DNA from: Fimbriimonadia bacterium
GTDB lineage: Bacteria; Armatimonadota; Fimbriimonadia; Fimbriimonadales; GBS-DC
Reading direction: 5' to 3'
NCBI GenBank assembly: GCA_026129765.1
Contig: JAHCHP010000006.1
Coordinates: 62,001-126,000, forward strand
DNA: 64,000 nt
Positions 50,813 to 60,241 of this stretch are shown in pieces. Numbering within the stretch: position 1 is the first letter of the stretch; the number at the start of each line of letters is the position of its first letter. Under the pieces are notes generated by a model. That model saw nothing but the letters and a program-made list of their open reading frames with translations, was not told the origin of the DNA and did not search any database. The translations under genes and the position numbers were made by a program.

Positions 50813-51016
50813 TTAGTCCATGCTGCAACTCGCCAAATACCCGCACCGGAAACAGATCAATTTACAAGGCGGCTTGAGCATGGTCAAGTCCCCTCCACAA
50901 ACGGGACAAATCATATATTCGCTTACCGCGCGCTCAGTAGCCACCCGCGGTTCCACGGCGTTGACACCCGGCGCAGAAGATTTATGCTTGTGTTGAGATG
51001 GGTTTTGCGTTTGCAT
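50813..51016 (-). CDS. Small zinc-ribbon protein
   Basis: A 67-aa protein with a disordered N-terminal half (QNPSQHKHKSSAPG) and a zinc ribbon (ICPVCGGDLTML...LICFRCGYLASCSMD) with two CxxC pairs. Function unknown; similar small ribbons often accompany nucleotide or translation genes. Placed tightly between the 173-aa gene and upp. Confidence 0.65.
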   Translation of the reverse strand: MQTQNPSQHKHKSSAPGVNAVEPRVATERAVSEYMICPVCGGDLTMLKPPCKLICFRCGYLASCSMD

Positions 51017-51034
51017 CGTTCTAACGATTCTTGT

Positions 51035-51556
51035 TTAAGGGGCGGTTTCCTGCTGCTGAAAGCTTTGGAAAAAGAGGGAAGCATCCCCGCTTTTCGGCAA
51101 CGTTCCGGGATGAGGTAATGCCTCTTTGACCCAAAGGGGCGAAAAAACAGGCGGGTCATAAAGCGGAAGAGGAACGACGGGAGATTCTGTCGCGGCTGCT
51201 CTCTTGCAGCCCCACTCTGCCCGCAAGGTCAGATAGCCGTGGGCAGGCAGATCGTTGATCCGAATTAACAGTTCAAATGCCCACCAGTCGTGGTCGTGCA
51301 GAGGGACAGGAGCCGTTTCCAGTATGCGCGGATCAAACACACAACACTCCACTGCCCAGCCCTGTTCATCGTAAAGAAAAACCTCTTTGGGGCAGTTTTT
51401 TATTCGAAACGGCATACACACAGAAAGACATGCCCAGCCCGACACGCGCCAGTTTTGCGGGTTGTAGATCACCAGCGCGCGATAATCAGAAGACACTCCT
51501 TCAAAACGGGTATCTATCGAGTCGATTAACAGCTCAAGCAAGTTATTCAACCGCAT
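51035..51556 (-). CDS. Protein of unknown function (173 aa)
   Basis: A beta-rich protein. ALVIYNPQNWRVSGWACLSV, EVFLYDEQGWAVECCVFD and HDWWAFELLIRINDLPAHGY recall the all-beta modules of glycoside hydrolase family 38/57 C-termini (v-x-N-P-x-x-W-x-R), but the catalytic domain is absent. The proline-rich C-terminus is probably flexible. It starts 4 nt after the nuclease gene, so it is part of the same operon. Confidence 0.5.
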   Translation of the reverse strand: MRLNNLLELLIDSIDTRFEGVSSDYRALVIYNPQNWRVSGWACLSVCMPFRIKNCPKEVFLYDEQGWAVECCVFDPRILETAPVPLHDHDWWAFELLIRINDLPAHGYLTLRAEWGCKRAAATESPVVPLPLYDPPVFSPLWVKEALPHPGTLPKSGDASLFFQSFQQQETAP

Positions 51557-51559
51557 CTC

Positions 51560-52327
51560 TCAGTTTTCATCAAATTCGGCATTGCGCTGGCAGAGTTTCA
51601 AAAAGTCACAATCGTCACAAGCATAAATACGGCGGGGCAGATATGTTTCTAAATCGCGGTCCAACATCTCCTCGCCCAGCAGGCGCGTCTGCGCTTCAAA
51701 TTCGTTTAACTCGGCTTCGGGCAGTATCACACGCGCCTGCTCACCAGATCGCAGGGCAATGATCGATGCCAATAAAGGCTTCTCTGGAAAGTGCGCCCGC
51801 GCCAGTAGTAGGTAACAGCGCATAGCAAAATCTTCATACACCTGCTCTTCGGTAACAGTCGATCTGCCGCTTTTGTAATCGACCACCTCAATCGAACCGT
51901 CCGCATGCTCGTCAATCCGATCAATGCGCCCCAACAGCACAAATCGCCCCATGTCGTAACGCAGCATTTTTTCTGTGTATAAGATTTTAGGGGGAACCTC
52001 TACTTGTATTTGCTGCTCAAAATAGGCATGCAACAGTTCTTTGCCCAATGTTTTGTGGGTTTCTGCTTGCTCTTTGGTCTCAAATCCTGCTTCGCTCCAA
52101 CGCTCCTCCAGCTTTGCGATAAGGGTTTCTTGTTGTACCTGTTCCACCCCGCCCGCTTCATGGAAATCTTGCAAAACCCGGTGCAGCGTCGCGCCAAAGG
52201 TCAGTTCTTTGCGCGCGCGCAGGTAGTACTTTCCCAGTGGATTGAGGTAAGTCCAGTAATACTTCACTGGACAAGTCAGGTACATGATCATTTTTGTGGG
52301 GCTAAGGGTGGGTTTACGCTGGCTCAT
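51560..52327 (-). CDS. PD-(D/E)XK nuclease-family protein (RecB/Cas4-like)
   Basis: A 255-aa protein. KPTLSPTKMIMYLTCPVKYYW is the Cys-containing N-terminal segment typical of RecB-like nucleases. LGRIDRIDEHADGSIEVVDYKSG holds the catalytic D...D-x-K, followed by YEDFAMRCYLLLA with the QxxxY-like motif altered. The end YACDDCDFLKLCQR supplies cysteines for an iron-sulfur or zinc site, as in AddB/Cas4. No CRISPR genes nearby; probably a DNA-repair role. Start ATG 52327 overlaps the GAF gene by 14 nt. Confidence 0.85.
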   Translation of the reverse strand: MSQRKPTLSPTKMIMYLTCPVKYYWTYLNPLGKYYLRARKELTFGATLHRVLQDFHEAGGVEQVQQETLIAKLEERWSEAGFETKEQAETHKTLGKELLHAYFEQQIQVEVPPKILYTEKMLRYDMGRFVLLGRIDRIDEHADGSIEVVDYKSGRSTVTEEQVYEDFAMRCYLLLARAHFPEKPLLASIIALRSGEQARVILPEAELNEFEAQTRLLGEEMLDRDLETYLPRRIYACDDCDFLKLCQRNAEFDEN

Positions 52328-53771
52328 AAAGCCCTCGTTCGCGTGAAAGGCTGAGCGCGCCGGTGTTGCCAATCGTGAAGAGGAGTTCGATTTCCGACAG
52401 TGTGAAGAGGCGCGGCTCATGGCTCAAAGCGATTAAAACCCCCAAGGCGCGGTCTCCCACCTGCAACGGGACCGCCAGCGCCGATTGAAAACCGCCGGGA
52501 ATCGGCTGCAGTTGATTTTGCGCATGAGAGGGGAGGTCTGCCGCTGCGATGGGCGCATTGAAGGCATAAGCCCAACCCGGCAGGCTGTGGCGAAGGATCG
52601 GTTCATATTCGTTGAGGTCTGGGTGGAAGGGCTGCGCATGGGCAGCGCGCAAATGATCCTCTTCGGGCAGGTAAATCGCCACATGGTCACAAGGAATCAG
52701 GCGCCGGGCAGCGCGAGCGATGTAAGAGAGTATCTCAGGTTCGTTTTGAGCTGCGCCCAACTGCTGCGACAGTTCGAACAGCGCCGTGGCATTGCGGGCG
52801 CGCCGGGCGATCTGTTCATAAAGCAAAGCATGGGAGAGCGCCAAGCCGATTTGGGAAGCAATGGCGGTCAAGATTCGTTCGTCCCGCTCCGAATAGGCAT
52901 CCGATTTGGGCGATCCCACAATGAGCAGTCCCAATGTTTTATCGGCTCGTCTCAGGGGCGCAACCAATAGGGAATGAAGGGTCTCATCGGCGGCTTGGGG
53001 AAAAACCGTGTTCCATTCTGATGCATCGATTCGCGCGGCGCCATTTTCCCAAGGCAACGGGTACTGCTCCACATTCAGCTCGGCGGGTGGCGTATCCAGC
53101 CCGTAATGCTGTGCGCAGAAAAGTCGGGAACGCTCTTCGTTGAACAGCCAGATCGCGCCCGCAAACGCCTCGACTTCGCGCAGCAGGGTAATCGCGTTTC
53201 GGATGACCGCTTGCAGGCTCAACTCGTTGCCGATGTGCTGGGGCATGGTTTCCAAACGCTGGCGTTCCAGGTCATTTTGCTTCGCGCGATGCTGCAATTC
53301 GCGAATATGCAACAGCCAAGGTAGGTATTCGGCATAAGCGCGCAGGCGGATCAGGGTTTTGGGGTCAAATGGTGCGTCCTCTTTGTGGTTCACCAGCGCC
53401 AACGCCGCGCCTTTCAATCCGGGCAGCGGAATCGCCAACGCCGAACGCAATCCCGCCATGCCCTTGCGTACTCCAAAATAGTTATCTTCGTTTTGTGAGG
53501 CATCGTAATAGGACCAGTCTTTATGATGGAGCAGCGTCTCTTCCAGCATGATCTCTTCCACTCGCAGCCTCAAACCCATCAGATCGTCTGCGCCTCGACC
53601 CGCCACCACCGCAAAATCAACATAACGACCGCTGGGGTCTGGCAGCAACAGCAACGCGGTTTGCGCGCGCGATTTGCGCCTTGCAGTGTTGACCAGTTCC
53701 TGCATTAACACCAGCGCGTCATTGCCTTCACGCAATCGCTCCAACCACTGCTGCCACTCGCTTATTCGCAT
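52314..53771 (-). CDS. Multi-GAF-domain sensor protein
   Basis: A 485-aa protein with three GAF-like domains at about 20-155, 185-315 and 335-480, each ending in a SALAIPL, SLLVAPLRR or SALAVPLQVGDRALGVL strand. No histidine kinase, GGDEF or HTH output domain is attached, so it must signal through partners. RBS GGAGGTG precedes ATG 53771. It follows the sugar-isomerase gene by 14 nt. Confidence 0.85.
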   Translation of the reverse strand: MRISEWQQWLERLREGNDALVLMQELVNTARRKSRAQTALLLLPDPSGRYVDFAVVAGRGADDLMGLRLRVEEIMLEETLLHHKDWSYYDASQNEDNYFGVRKGMAGLRSALAIPLPGLKGAALALVNHKEDAPFDPKTLIRLRAYAEYLPWLLHIRELQHRAKQNDLERQRLETMPQHIGNELSLQAVIRNAITLLREVEAFAGAIWLFNEERSRLFCAQHYGLDTPPAELNVEQYPLPWENGAARIDASEWNTVFPQAADETLHSLLVAPLRRADKTLGLLIVGSPKSDAYSERDERILTAIASQIGLALSHALLYEQIARRARNATALFELSQQLGAAQNEPEILSYIARAARRLIPCDHVAIYLPEEDHLRAAHAQPFHPDLNEYEPILRHSLPGWAYAFNAPIAAADLPSHAQNQLQPIPGGFQSALAVPLQVGDRALGVLIALSHEPRLFTLSEIELLFTIGNTGALSLSRERGLYEPA

Positions 53772-53785
53772 ACGACACCTCCGCT

Positions 53786-54817
53786 TTATCCCTCAGAGAA
53801 AGCGGCATCAAAGGCGATATTGGAAGGCGCAAAATCCAGCTTTCGCGTGAAAGCGCAGGCTTCTTTCGCCCCGTGTTCACGGTCCATCCCGCTGTCTTCC
53901 CACTCGATGGAAAGCGGACCATGATAGCCGATTTCATTGAGCGCGCGGATGATTTCTTCGAATTGGATACTGCCTCGTCCGGGGGATCGGAAATCCCAGA
54001 ATCGACGCGAGTCGCCGAAATTGAGATGCCCTCCGAACACGCCTGCCTCTTTGAGGGTAGGAGACCACCAGACATCCTTGACATGCATGTGGAATATCCG
54101 ATCTCGAAACGTTCGGATGAATTGCACATAATCGACGCCTTGGTAGCCCAAATGGCTGGGGTCGTAGTTGAAACCGAATCGCCGGTGTCCGCCGACTGCC
54201 TCTATCGCACGCGCTGCAGAAGCGATATCGAACGCGATTTCGGTGGGGTGCACTTCCAAGGCAAAGTCGACATTTTGGCGGTCGAACTCGTCCAAAATCG
54301 GCAGCCAGCGCTTGGCAAAATCTTGGTACCCTTGATCGATCCATCCGGTCGGGACAGGCGGGAAAGAGTAGAGATAATACCAGATACTGCTGCCGGTGAA
54401 GCCGTTCACCACAACGCGCCCCGGTTTCAAGCCGCTGGGAGCGGCATCGAACAGCTTTCGGGCGGCGCGGGCAGTATTTTTCATCTCTTCCGCCGCGCGC
54501 TGTCGGACGCCTTCGGGACTGCCATCGCCCCAAACATGCGGCGGCAAAATCGCCTGATGTCGTTCATCGATTTGATCGCAAACCGCTTGCCCTATTAGGT
54601 GATTGCTGATCGCGAAACATCGCAAACCGTGACGGCTTAATATCTCCCATCGCGATGCGCAGTATCCCTCTTCATTCAGCGCGCGCTGCACATCGAAATG
54701 ATCGCCCCAGCAGGCGAGTTCGATACCGTCATAACCAAATTCCTTTGCTTTTTGAGCCATGACCTCCAGGCTCAAATCTGCCCATTGTCCTGTGAAAAGC
54801 GTTACAGGCCTTGCCAC
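53786..54817 (-). CDS. Sugar phosphate isomerase/epimerase-like TIM-barrel protein
   Basis: A 343-aa xylose-isomerase-like (AP endonuclease 2) barrel. [58 protein letters not shown] and [17 protein letters not shown] carry the usual Glu/His/Asp metal ligands. Substrate unknown; relatives are often inositol or keto-sugar enzymes. First gene of the minus-strand operon 54817-50181. Confidence 0.9.
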   Translation of the reverse strand: MARPVTLFTGQWADLSLEVMAQKAKEFGYDGIELACWGDHFDVQRALNEEGYCASRWEILSRHGLRCFAISNHLIGQAVCDQIDERHQAILPPHVWGDGSPEGVRQRAAEEMKNTARAARKLFDAAPSGLKPGRVVVNGFTGSSIWYYLYSFPPVPTGWIDQGYQDFAKRWLPILDEFDRQNVDFALEVHPTEIAFDIASAARAIEAVGGHRRFGFNYDPSHLGYQGVDYVQFIRTFRDRIFHMHVKDVWWSPTLKEAGVFGGHLNFGDSRRFWDFRSPGRGSIQFEEIIRALNEIGYHGPLSIEWEDSGMDREHGAKEACAFTRKLDFAPSNIAFDAAFSEG

Positions 54818-54994
54818 GTTATTTGCTCCTCCTCTCGCTTAAGATAGGATCTCATTAATCCATACTCTTTTTTCGCGAGAGGAGCGCGTATTCCTGCCGA
54901 GTCGCTGATTTCGGTTGCGCCATTCAGAGAAAAGCGATTGATTTGTCCTTAGGCTGAAAGGAACTTCCGAAGGCAGGGCGAATCTCTTTGATTT

Positions 54995-56038
54995 ATGCAT
55001 TTACAAGTGGAAACTTTTACAGTGAAGAAGCGGTTTCCTTTGACGATTAGCCGGGGAACGACCGCAGAAACGACGAATGTATGGGTTCGGGTGGAGCAGG
55101 AGGGCATCGAGGGCTGGGGGGAGGCATCGCCGTTTGGCATTGGCGACCATCGTCAAACCACCGAAGCTATCGCGCAGTCAGCGCAGCAGGCGGCGGCTTT
55201 GTTGGAGCCATTTCATCCGCTGGAGCGGCAGTCTATCGAATCTGCCTTAATTGAGGCGGGGATTTTGTCCGCCGCGCGCACTGCCATTGAATGCGCCTTG
55301 TATGATTGGATGGGCAAACGAGCCGGGCTGCCTGTCTGGAAACTTCTGGGTCTAAACCGAGCGCGCATTGTGCCGACCTCGGTTACCGTCGGAATCAACC
55401 CGCCTGAAGTCGCTCGAGAAAGAACGCGCGACTGGCTGAATCTAACCCAGGCAAAATCGCTCAAAATCAAGTTGGGCAACCTTGCAGGGATTGAAGCCGA
55501 CCAAGCCATGATTCAAGCCATTCGCGAAGAAGCGCCTGCCGAGGTGGTGCTTCGTGTGGATGCAAATGGGGGATGGAGTTTGGACGATGCTCTCCTCATG
55601 TGTGAGTGGCTTCAAAAGTTAGGCGTGGAATATGTGGAACAGCCGCTTGCACGGGGACAAGAAGAACACCTGCCTATCCTTTACAAGGCATCTCCCTTAC
55701 CGATTTTTGTGGATGAGAGCTGCTTTGACAGCCAGGATGTGCTGAGGCTATCGGACCGTGTTCATGGCATCAATATCAAGCTCATGAAGTGCGGGGGCTT
55801 GACCGAGGCGATTCGGATGGTGATGCTGGCGCGCTCTCTGGGGCTGCAAGTGATGTACGGCTGCTATTCCGACAGCGTGTTAGCCATCTCTGCCGCCGCG
55901 CAAATTGCGCCCTTAGCCGACCATTTAGACTTAGACAGCCATTTGAACCTGCTGAATGACCCATTTGTGGGCGCGGAATTGATAGAAGGGCGTTTGCTGC
56001 CCAAGGACGAACCGGGTTTGGGAGTGAAGAAACGATGA
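54995..56038 (+). CDS. Enolase-superfamily dipeptide epimerase (L-Ala-D/L-Glu epimerase-like)
   Basis: A 347-aa protein of the muconate-lactonising subgroup. KSLKIKLG gives the K-x-K acid/base, VLRVDANGGW, YVEQPL and IFVDESCF the three metal ligands, and NIKLMKCGGL the second Lys. The layout is that of Ala-Glu epimerases used in murein-peptide recycling, but other dipeptide specificities are common. Overlaps the transporter gene by 4 nt (ATGA), suggesting joint uptake and conversion. Confidence 0.9.
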   Translation: MHLQVETFTVKKRFPLTISRGTTAETTNVWVRVEQEGIEGWGEASPFGIGDHRQTTEAIAQSAQQAAALLEPFHPLERQSIESALIEAGILSAARTAIECALYDWMGKRAGLPVWKLLGLNRARIVPTSVTVGINPPEVARERTRDWLNLTQAKSLKIKLGNLAGIEADQAMIQAIREEAPAEVVLRVDANGGWSLDDALLMCEWLQKLGVEYVEQPLARGQEEHLPILYKASPLPIFVDESCFDSQDVLRLSDRVHGINIKLMKCGGLTEAIRMVMLARSLGLQVMYGCYSDSVLAISAAAQIAPLADHLDLDSHLNLLNDPFVGAELIEGRLLPKDEPGLGVKKR

Positions 56039-56916
56039 ACGTTTTTACCAATGTTGTCTTACCAATCGCGTTAGCGGTGATCATGCTGGGGATGGGCATG
56101 TCGCTGCGTTTGAATGATTTCACGCGTATACTTCTTTATCCGATCCCCACCATTATTGGATTGATCTGCCAACTCATATTACTGCCGGTGACCGCGTTTT
56201 TGCTAATATTCCAAACCGGCATCGACCCTACGCTCAAGGTTGGGGTCATGATTTTGGCGTTCTGTCCGGGTGGCGCAAGCTCAAACTTAATCACTTATTT
56301 GGCGCGGGGAGATGCCGCTCTTTCAATCACCTTAACGGCTTTTAGCAGCCTGATCACTGTTTTTAGCGCGCCCATCCTGATCAATTTATCGCTCCAGCAC
56401 TTCATGAGTGAAACCCAGGCGATTCAACTCCCCTTGATCCAGACGATAACGCGGATCGCGTTGATGACGGTGCTGCCTGTCTCTATTGGCATGTTCTTGT
56501 TCGCCAAATTTCCCCATTGGACTCAGAAAGTGGAAGGTCCGGTCAAGATTCTATCGGGAATCTTTCTAATCATTGCGGTTTTAGGCGCGCTGGCTCCAGA
56601 ACGCGAAAACCTATCCGGCTATTTCCAGCAAGTGGGGCTTTTGATGTTGCTGCTGAACCTGCTCACGCTCGGTATCGGCTATGGTATCTCACGTTTGGCG
56701 CGTTTGAACACTCACCAAGCCACTACCATTGCGATTGAGGGCGGTATTCAGAATGGCACGATGGCCATCTTGATTGCAGGCACGATCTTAAAGCAGCAGC
56801 CGATGACCATTCCCGCTGCGGTTTACAGCCTGATTATGTTCGCGACATGCGCTGTGATTATCTATGTTGCTTCCAAGAAACTGCCTCCCAAGCAGGCTTA
56901 TTCCGCCTCCGAGTGA
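56035..56916 (+). CDS. Bile acid:sodium symporter (BASS) family transporter
   Basis: A 293-aa protein with about nine to ten TM helices. MLGMGMSLRLNDFTRIL, FCPGGASSNLITYLARGD (sodium-site motif) and IEGGIQNGTMAILIAGTI are BASS signatures. Probably imports an organic anion with sodium. Co-translated with the epimerase, so its cargo may feed that enzyme. Confidence 0.92.
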   Translation: MNVFTNVVLPIALAVIMLGMGMSLRLNDFTRILLYPIPTIIGLICQLILLPVTAFLLIFQTGIDPTLKVGVMILAFCPGGASSNLITYLARGDAALSITLTAFSSLITVFSAPILINLSLQHFMSETQAIQLPLIQTITRIALMTVLPVSIGMFLFAKFPHWTQKVEGPVKILSGIFLIIAVLGALAPERENLSGYFQQVGLLMLLLNLLTLGIGYGISRLARLNTHQATTIAIEGGIQNGTMAILIAGTILKQQPMTIPAAVYSLIMFATCAVIIYVASKKLPPKQAYSASE

Positions 56917-56921
56917 GAATG

Positions 56922-56927
56922 GGCTAT
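56922..56927 (+). promoter_or_regulatory. Candidate -10 of the response-regulator gene
   Basis: A TATAAT-like hexamer in GGGCTATAATATATAAG, about 40 nt before the coding start, with AGGAGG at about 56951-56956. Confidence 0.5.
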
Positions 56928-56965
56928 AATATATAAGCAGCGAAGAGGATAGGAGGCAGTTCAGA

Positions 56966-57544
56966 GTGATGTACCGTTTACGGATACTGATTGCGGATGA
57001 CGAGCCGATCATACGATTGGATTTGCGTCAGATGTTGGAAGAATTAGGCTATGACGTTGTGGCGGAAGCGGGCGACGGCGCGCAAGCCGTTGAGTTAGCG
57101 CGTCAAGTCAAGCCGGATGTTGCTATATTGGATGTAAAGATGCCCGAAATGGATGGTATCGAAGCCGCACGGGTCTTGGACGAAGAACATCTCGCACCTG
57201 CCGTGCTGCTTACCGCCTATAGCGATCCCGGCTTAATATCGCGCGCCAAAGATTCAGGCGTCTATGGCTACCTTGTCAAGCCGTTCAAACAAGCCGATTT
57301 ATCGCCCGCGATTGAAATCGCATTATCGCGTTATCGCGAAGCGCTGGAACTGGATCGGGAAGTGATTGATCTAAAAGAGACCTTGGAGACCCGAAAACTG
57401 ATCGAGCGGGCGAAGGGAGTCTTGATGGACGCCTATAGCCTGAAAGAGCAAGAAGCCTATCGCCGGATTCAAGTGCAGAGCATGAATACCCGGAAAACCA
57501 TGCGCGAAATCGCAGAGGCGATTATCATCGCTCACAGTCTTTAA
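56966..57544 (+). CDS. ANTAR-domain response regulator (antiterminator)
   Basis: A 192-aa protein. Receiver domain with ILIADDEPIIRLDL acidic pocket, phosphorylation site VAILDVKMPEMDG (D56), VLLTAYSD and GYLVKPF. After a coiled-coil linker the ANTAR RNA-binding domain follows (RKLIERAKGVLMDAYSLKEQ...MRTKMREIA-like). It binds tandem hairpins in nascent RNA to prevent termination. Start GTG 56966 or ATG 56969 after AGGAGG. No sensor kinase adjacent. Its RNA targets are unknown. Confidence 0.94.
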   Translation: MMYRLRILIADDEPIIRLDLRQMLEELGYDVVAEAGDGAQAVELARQVKPDVAILDVKMPEMDGIEAARVLDEEHLAPAVLLTAYSDPGLISRAKDSGVYGYLVKPFKQADLSPAIEIALSRYREALELDREVIDLKETLETRKLIERAKGVLMDAYSLKEQEAYRRIQVQSMNTRKTMREIAEAIIIAHSL

Positions 57545-57559
57545 GGAAAAGGTACTTGC

Positions 57560-58402
57560 ATGCGATTAGCGGTTATCACGGATGAAATTTCGGAAGACTT
57601 AGGCGAAGCCTTAGAGGTGATGCAGGCGCATGAGGTGAAAGGCGCGGAACTGAGAGGGCTATGGGGACAAAACATCGCGAATATTGATCAGGGCACATGC
57701 CAGCGCGCGGCTCAATTGCTGAAAGCGTATGGCGCATCGGTCTGTTCTATCGCGTCGCCTGTCTATAAAACCCACCTCTATGCCGATGCGGATAATGAGG
57801 CGATGGGCAATATGCATCTCGCTGCGACCGTTCCTTTAGAAGGTCAAATCGTGCTGCTAAAAAGCTGTTTAGAAAAAGCAAACTATTTTGAATGTCCCTT
57901 ATTAAGAATATTCGCTTTCTGGCGGCAGGTGGCTTGGAGCCAGACCGTAGAAGAGCAGATTATCGACGCGCTGGAGCGGTTGCTGCCCTACGCGGAGCGG
58001 GCAGGCGTTGTGTTGGGGCTGGAAAATGAACATGCGTGCCTGTGTGGAACTGCGGAAGAGACAAAGCGAGTAACGGACAGGCTTTCTTCTCCGTACTTAA
58101 AAGTGATATGGGACCCGGGCAATGCGTTTGTCTTAGGCGAGGATGCATTAACAGGCTACGCGCTGATTCGCGACCGCATGGCGCATCTGCATATCAAGGA
58201 CGGCAAGCGCGTGAATAACGATGTCCAATGGGTGATTGTTGGACAAGGCGATATCGATTATGCAGGACAATTTGCCGCGTTGAAACACGACGGCTATCCA
58301 GGCTATATCTCGCTGGAGACACACGCAAAAGTGGAGGGACTCTCTCAAGCGGAGGTCTCTGCGCGCTGTCTGCAGGCAATGAGACAATTAATGCAAAACT
58401 GA
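57560..58402 (+). CDS. Sugar phosphate isomerase/epimerase-like TIM-barrel protein
   Basis: A 280-aa xylose-isomerase-like barrel. Conserved pieces are VKGAELRGLWGQNIAN, VVLGLENEHACLCGT (metal Glu), LKVIWDPGNAF (Asp), MAHLHIKDGKR (His-x-x-D) and GYISLETH (Glu). Substrate unknown. It follows the response regulator by 15 nt and is probably co-transcribed. Confidence 0.9.
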   Translation: MRLAVITDEISEDLGEALEVMQAHEVKGAELRGLWGQNIANIDQGTCQRAAQLLKAYGASVCSIASPVYKTHLYADADNEAMGNMHLAATVPLEGQIVLLKSCLEKANYFECPLLRIFAFWRQVAWSQTVEEQIIDALERLLPYAERAGVVLGLENEHACLCGTAEETKRVTDRLSSPYLKVIWDPGNAFVLGEDALTGYALIRDRMAHLHIKDGKRVNNDVQWVIVGQGDIDYAGQFAALKHDGYPGYISLETHAKVEGLSQAEVSARCLQAMRQLMQN

Positions 58403-58414
58403 GGACTGAAAACA

Positions 58415-60196
58415 ATGGGATTTTCAATTAAAACAATACGAGAATTTGGTGGTCAGTTGAAATATAACAAGCCGGTGAAGTATATCGGCTACACGATTAT
58501 GGCGCTGGTCGCCTTCAGTATGATTGGTTTCTTTGCGGGACCTTCGATAGGGGGCGGCTCCTCCAGCGGAGATTCCACAGAGACGCAAGGTTCCAACACA
58601 GTGGTCGCGAAGGCAGGCGACATCACCGTGACGGAAAATGAGCTGAACCAAATGATCAGCCTGATTACCCAGGGCAACGAGCGGGCGCAAGACCCCCAGA
58701 TGCAACTGATGGTCCGTTATCAAGCAGCCAGCTCTGTGATACAGCAGAAACAGATGATGCAAGCCTACGAAAGCCAGGGCATCACGGTTTCTAACGCGGA
58801 ACTGCGGGCGGCGCGCGACAAAGCAGTGGAAGAACAATTGACTGCGCTTAAGAGCCAACTGCTGCCGGAAGGTAAAGGCACCGATGCCGATCTTGACCGC
58901 GAAATCAGAAAATTGAACCCGCAAATGGGACTGGCGCAATTGAAAGAGCGAATGGCTGCCACGGTTTCGGATATGCAGCTCCGATCCCAGCTCTACAGCC
59001 AGAAGTGGCAAGAGCAGGCGAAAGCGCGCAACACGCCCAAAGATGACGCGCAAATGAAGCAGATGTTCGAACAAATTTACCTGTCCCGAATCTACTTTGC
59101 GATTAACGATAAACAAAACGCGACCGAAGCCAAAAAACGCGCCGAGGAAGCGATGCAAAAGCTGAAAGGCGGCGCAAAGTTCGCGGATGTGGTCAAGACT
59201 TATTCGGATGACCCCGAAGCGATCAAGAATCAAGGCGGTCAGACGCCGGGAACAGGCTACTTGCAAATCCAAAATGAACTGGCGTTTCTGTTGGCAAATT
59301 CGGAAGATATTAAGCGCGTGATCGATTTGAAACAGGGCGACCTCTCAGAACCTCTGAGCGCGCGGGAAAATCAAGGCTACTATATCTTCCAGATGCGCGA
59401 ACGCAAAACCGAAGTGCCGAAAGATTTTGAGGAAAAGAAAGAGCAGTATAAAGACCAGTATATCGGCACGCTGACAGGGGTCGAGCAAAACCAGTTGATG
59501 CGAAAGATGCCTGTCAATACGAAACCTGAGTTCAACGAGCCGCTTCTGCGCGTTTATGCCTCGTGGGTAGAGAGCTTTAGCAAACCGACCCCGGAACGGC
59601 TGAAGTTGAACAAAGAGGCGTTGACTGCGCTGACTCCCTTGCTGGCGGAAAACGATATCTATATGGCATCCAAGCAGTTGCTGCAAATTCAAATCTTGAC
59701 CAATCTACGTTCAATTGCGGTCGAGTTGAAAAATAAAGAGCAAAAGAAGGAGGCGGAAGACCAGTTGTTGGCGGCGTATACGCGCTATTTCCAGCAGAGC
59801 GGAACCAATCCCTCCATGCGCAAACAGTATGCGGAACTGCTGATCGAGAAGAACATGAAGAAACAAGCGATTGAGCAGCTGGAACTGGCGATGGGTGAAG
59901 CGTGGGAACCGAACCAGTTCATCCTGGTCAATGAGCTGGAGAACCTGTTCAAAAAAGCGGGACGCCCCGACTTGGCTGCCAAAGCGGAAAAGCGCAGTAA
60001 GGAGTTGTTCGCGGTCGTGCAGAAGCAGCAGGACGAACAACAGAAAGCCATGATGGAGCAGATGAAACAGCAGCAAGAAGCGCAGAGCAAAGACAAGAAA
60101 GATGAGAAGAAGCCGGACGCTGCTGCTGGCAAAGACGGTAATCAAGCAGGCGATACCAAAACGCCGCCTGCGGAAGATAATAAGGATAAGAAGTAA
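58415..60196 (+). CDS. Membrane-anchored PpiC/SurA-type peptidyl-prolyl isomerase or folding chaperone
   Basis: A 593-aa protein. A cytoplasmic stub is followed by one TM helix (YIGYTIMALVAFSMIGFFAG), then a SurA_N-like helical domain (VTENELNQMISLITQG...). A parvulin-like segment follows (LSRIYFAINDKQNATEAKKR... FADVVKTYSDDP... LKQGDLSEPLSARENQGYYIFQM). A TPR-like helical region and a low-complexity tail rich in Q, K and E close the protein. The arrangement parallels PpiD. Whether the parvulin site is catalytic is not clear. Confidence 0.82.
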   Translation: MGFSIKTIREFGGQLKYNKPVKYIGYTIMALVAFSMIGFFAGPSIGGGSSSGDSTETQGSNTVVAKAGDITVTENELNQMISLITQGNERAQDPQMQLMVRYQAASSVIQQKQMMQAYESQGITVSNAELRAARDKAVEEQLTALKSQLLPEGKGTDADLDREIRKLNPQMGLAQLKERMAATVSDMQLRSQLYSQKWQEQAKARNTPKDDAQMKQMFEQIYLSRIYFAINDKQNATEAKKRAEEAMQKLKGGAKFADVVKTYSDDPEAIKNQGGQTPGTGYLQIQNELAFLLANSEDIKRVIDLKQGDLSEPLSARENQGYYIFQMRERKTEVPKDFEEKKEQYKDQYIGTLTGVEQNQLMRKMPVNTKPEFNEPLLRVYASWVESFSKPTPERLKLNKEALTALTPLLAENDIYMASKQLLQIQILTNLRSIAVELKNKEQKKEAEDQLLAAYTRYFQQSGTNPSMRKQYAELLIEKNMKKQAIEQLELAMGEAWEPNQFILVNELENLFKKAGRPDLAAKAEKRSKELFAVVQKQQDEQQKAMMEQMKQQQEAQSKDKKDEKKPDAAAGKDGNQAGDTKTPPAEDNKDKK

Positions 60197-60203
60197 AGGG
60201 AAC

Positions 60204-60235
60204 GGGTCGGGGTGACACAAGCGTCACCCCGACCC
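60204..60235. terminator. Convergent terminator hairpin
   Basis: A perfect 13-bp stem (GGGTCGGGGTGAC with GTCACCCCGACCC, 6-nt loop) between convergent genes. No T-run on the plus side. Confidence 0.7.
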
Positions 60236-60241
60236 CTCCTC

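Noticed and set aside
51560-52327. Cas4 of a CRISPR system
   Set aside because: No cas genes or arrays in the window; the gene lies in a salvage/sensor operon, so a generic RecB-like nuclease is preferred.
58424-59272. Minus-strand open frame opposite the PpiC-type gene
   Set aside because: Leu/His/Arg-rich shadow without start signals.
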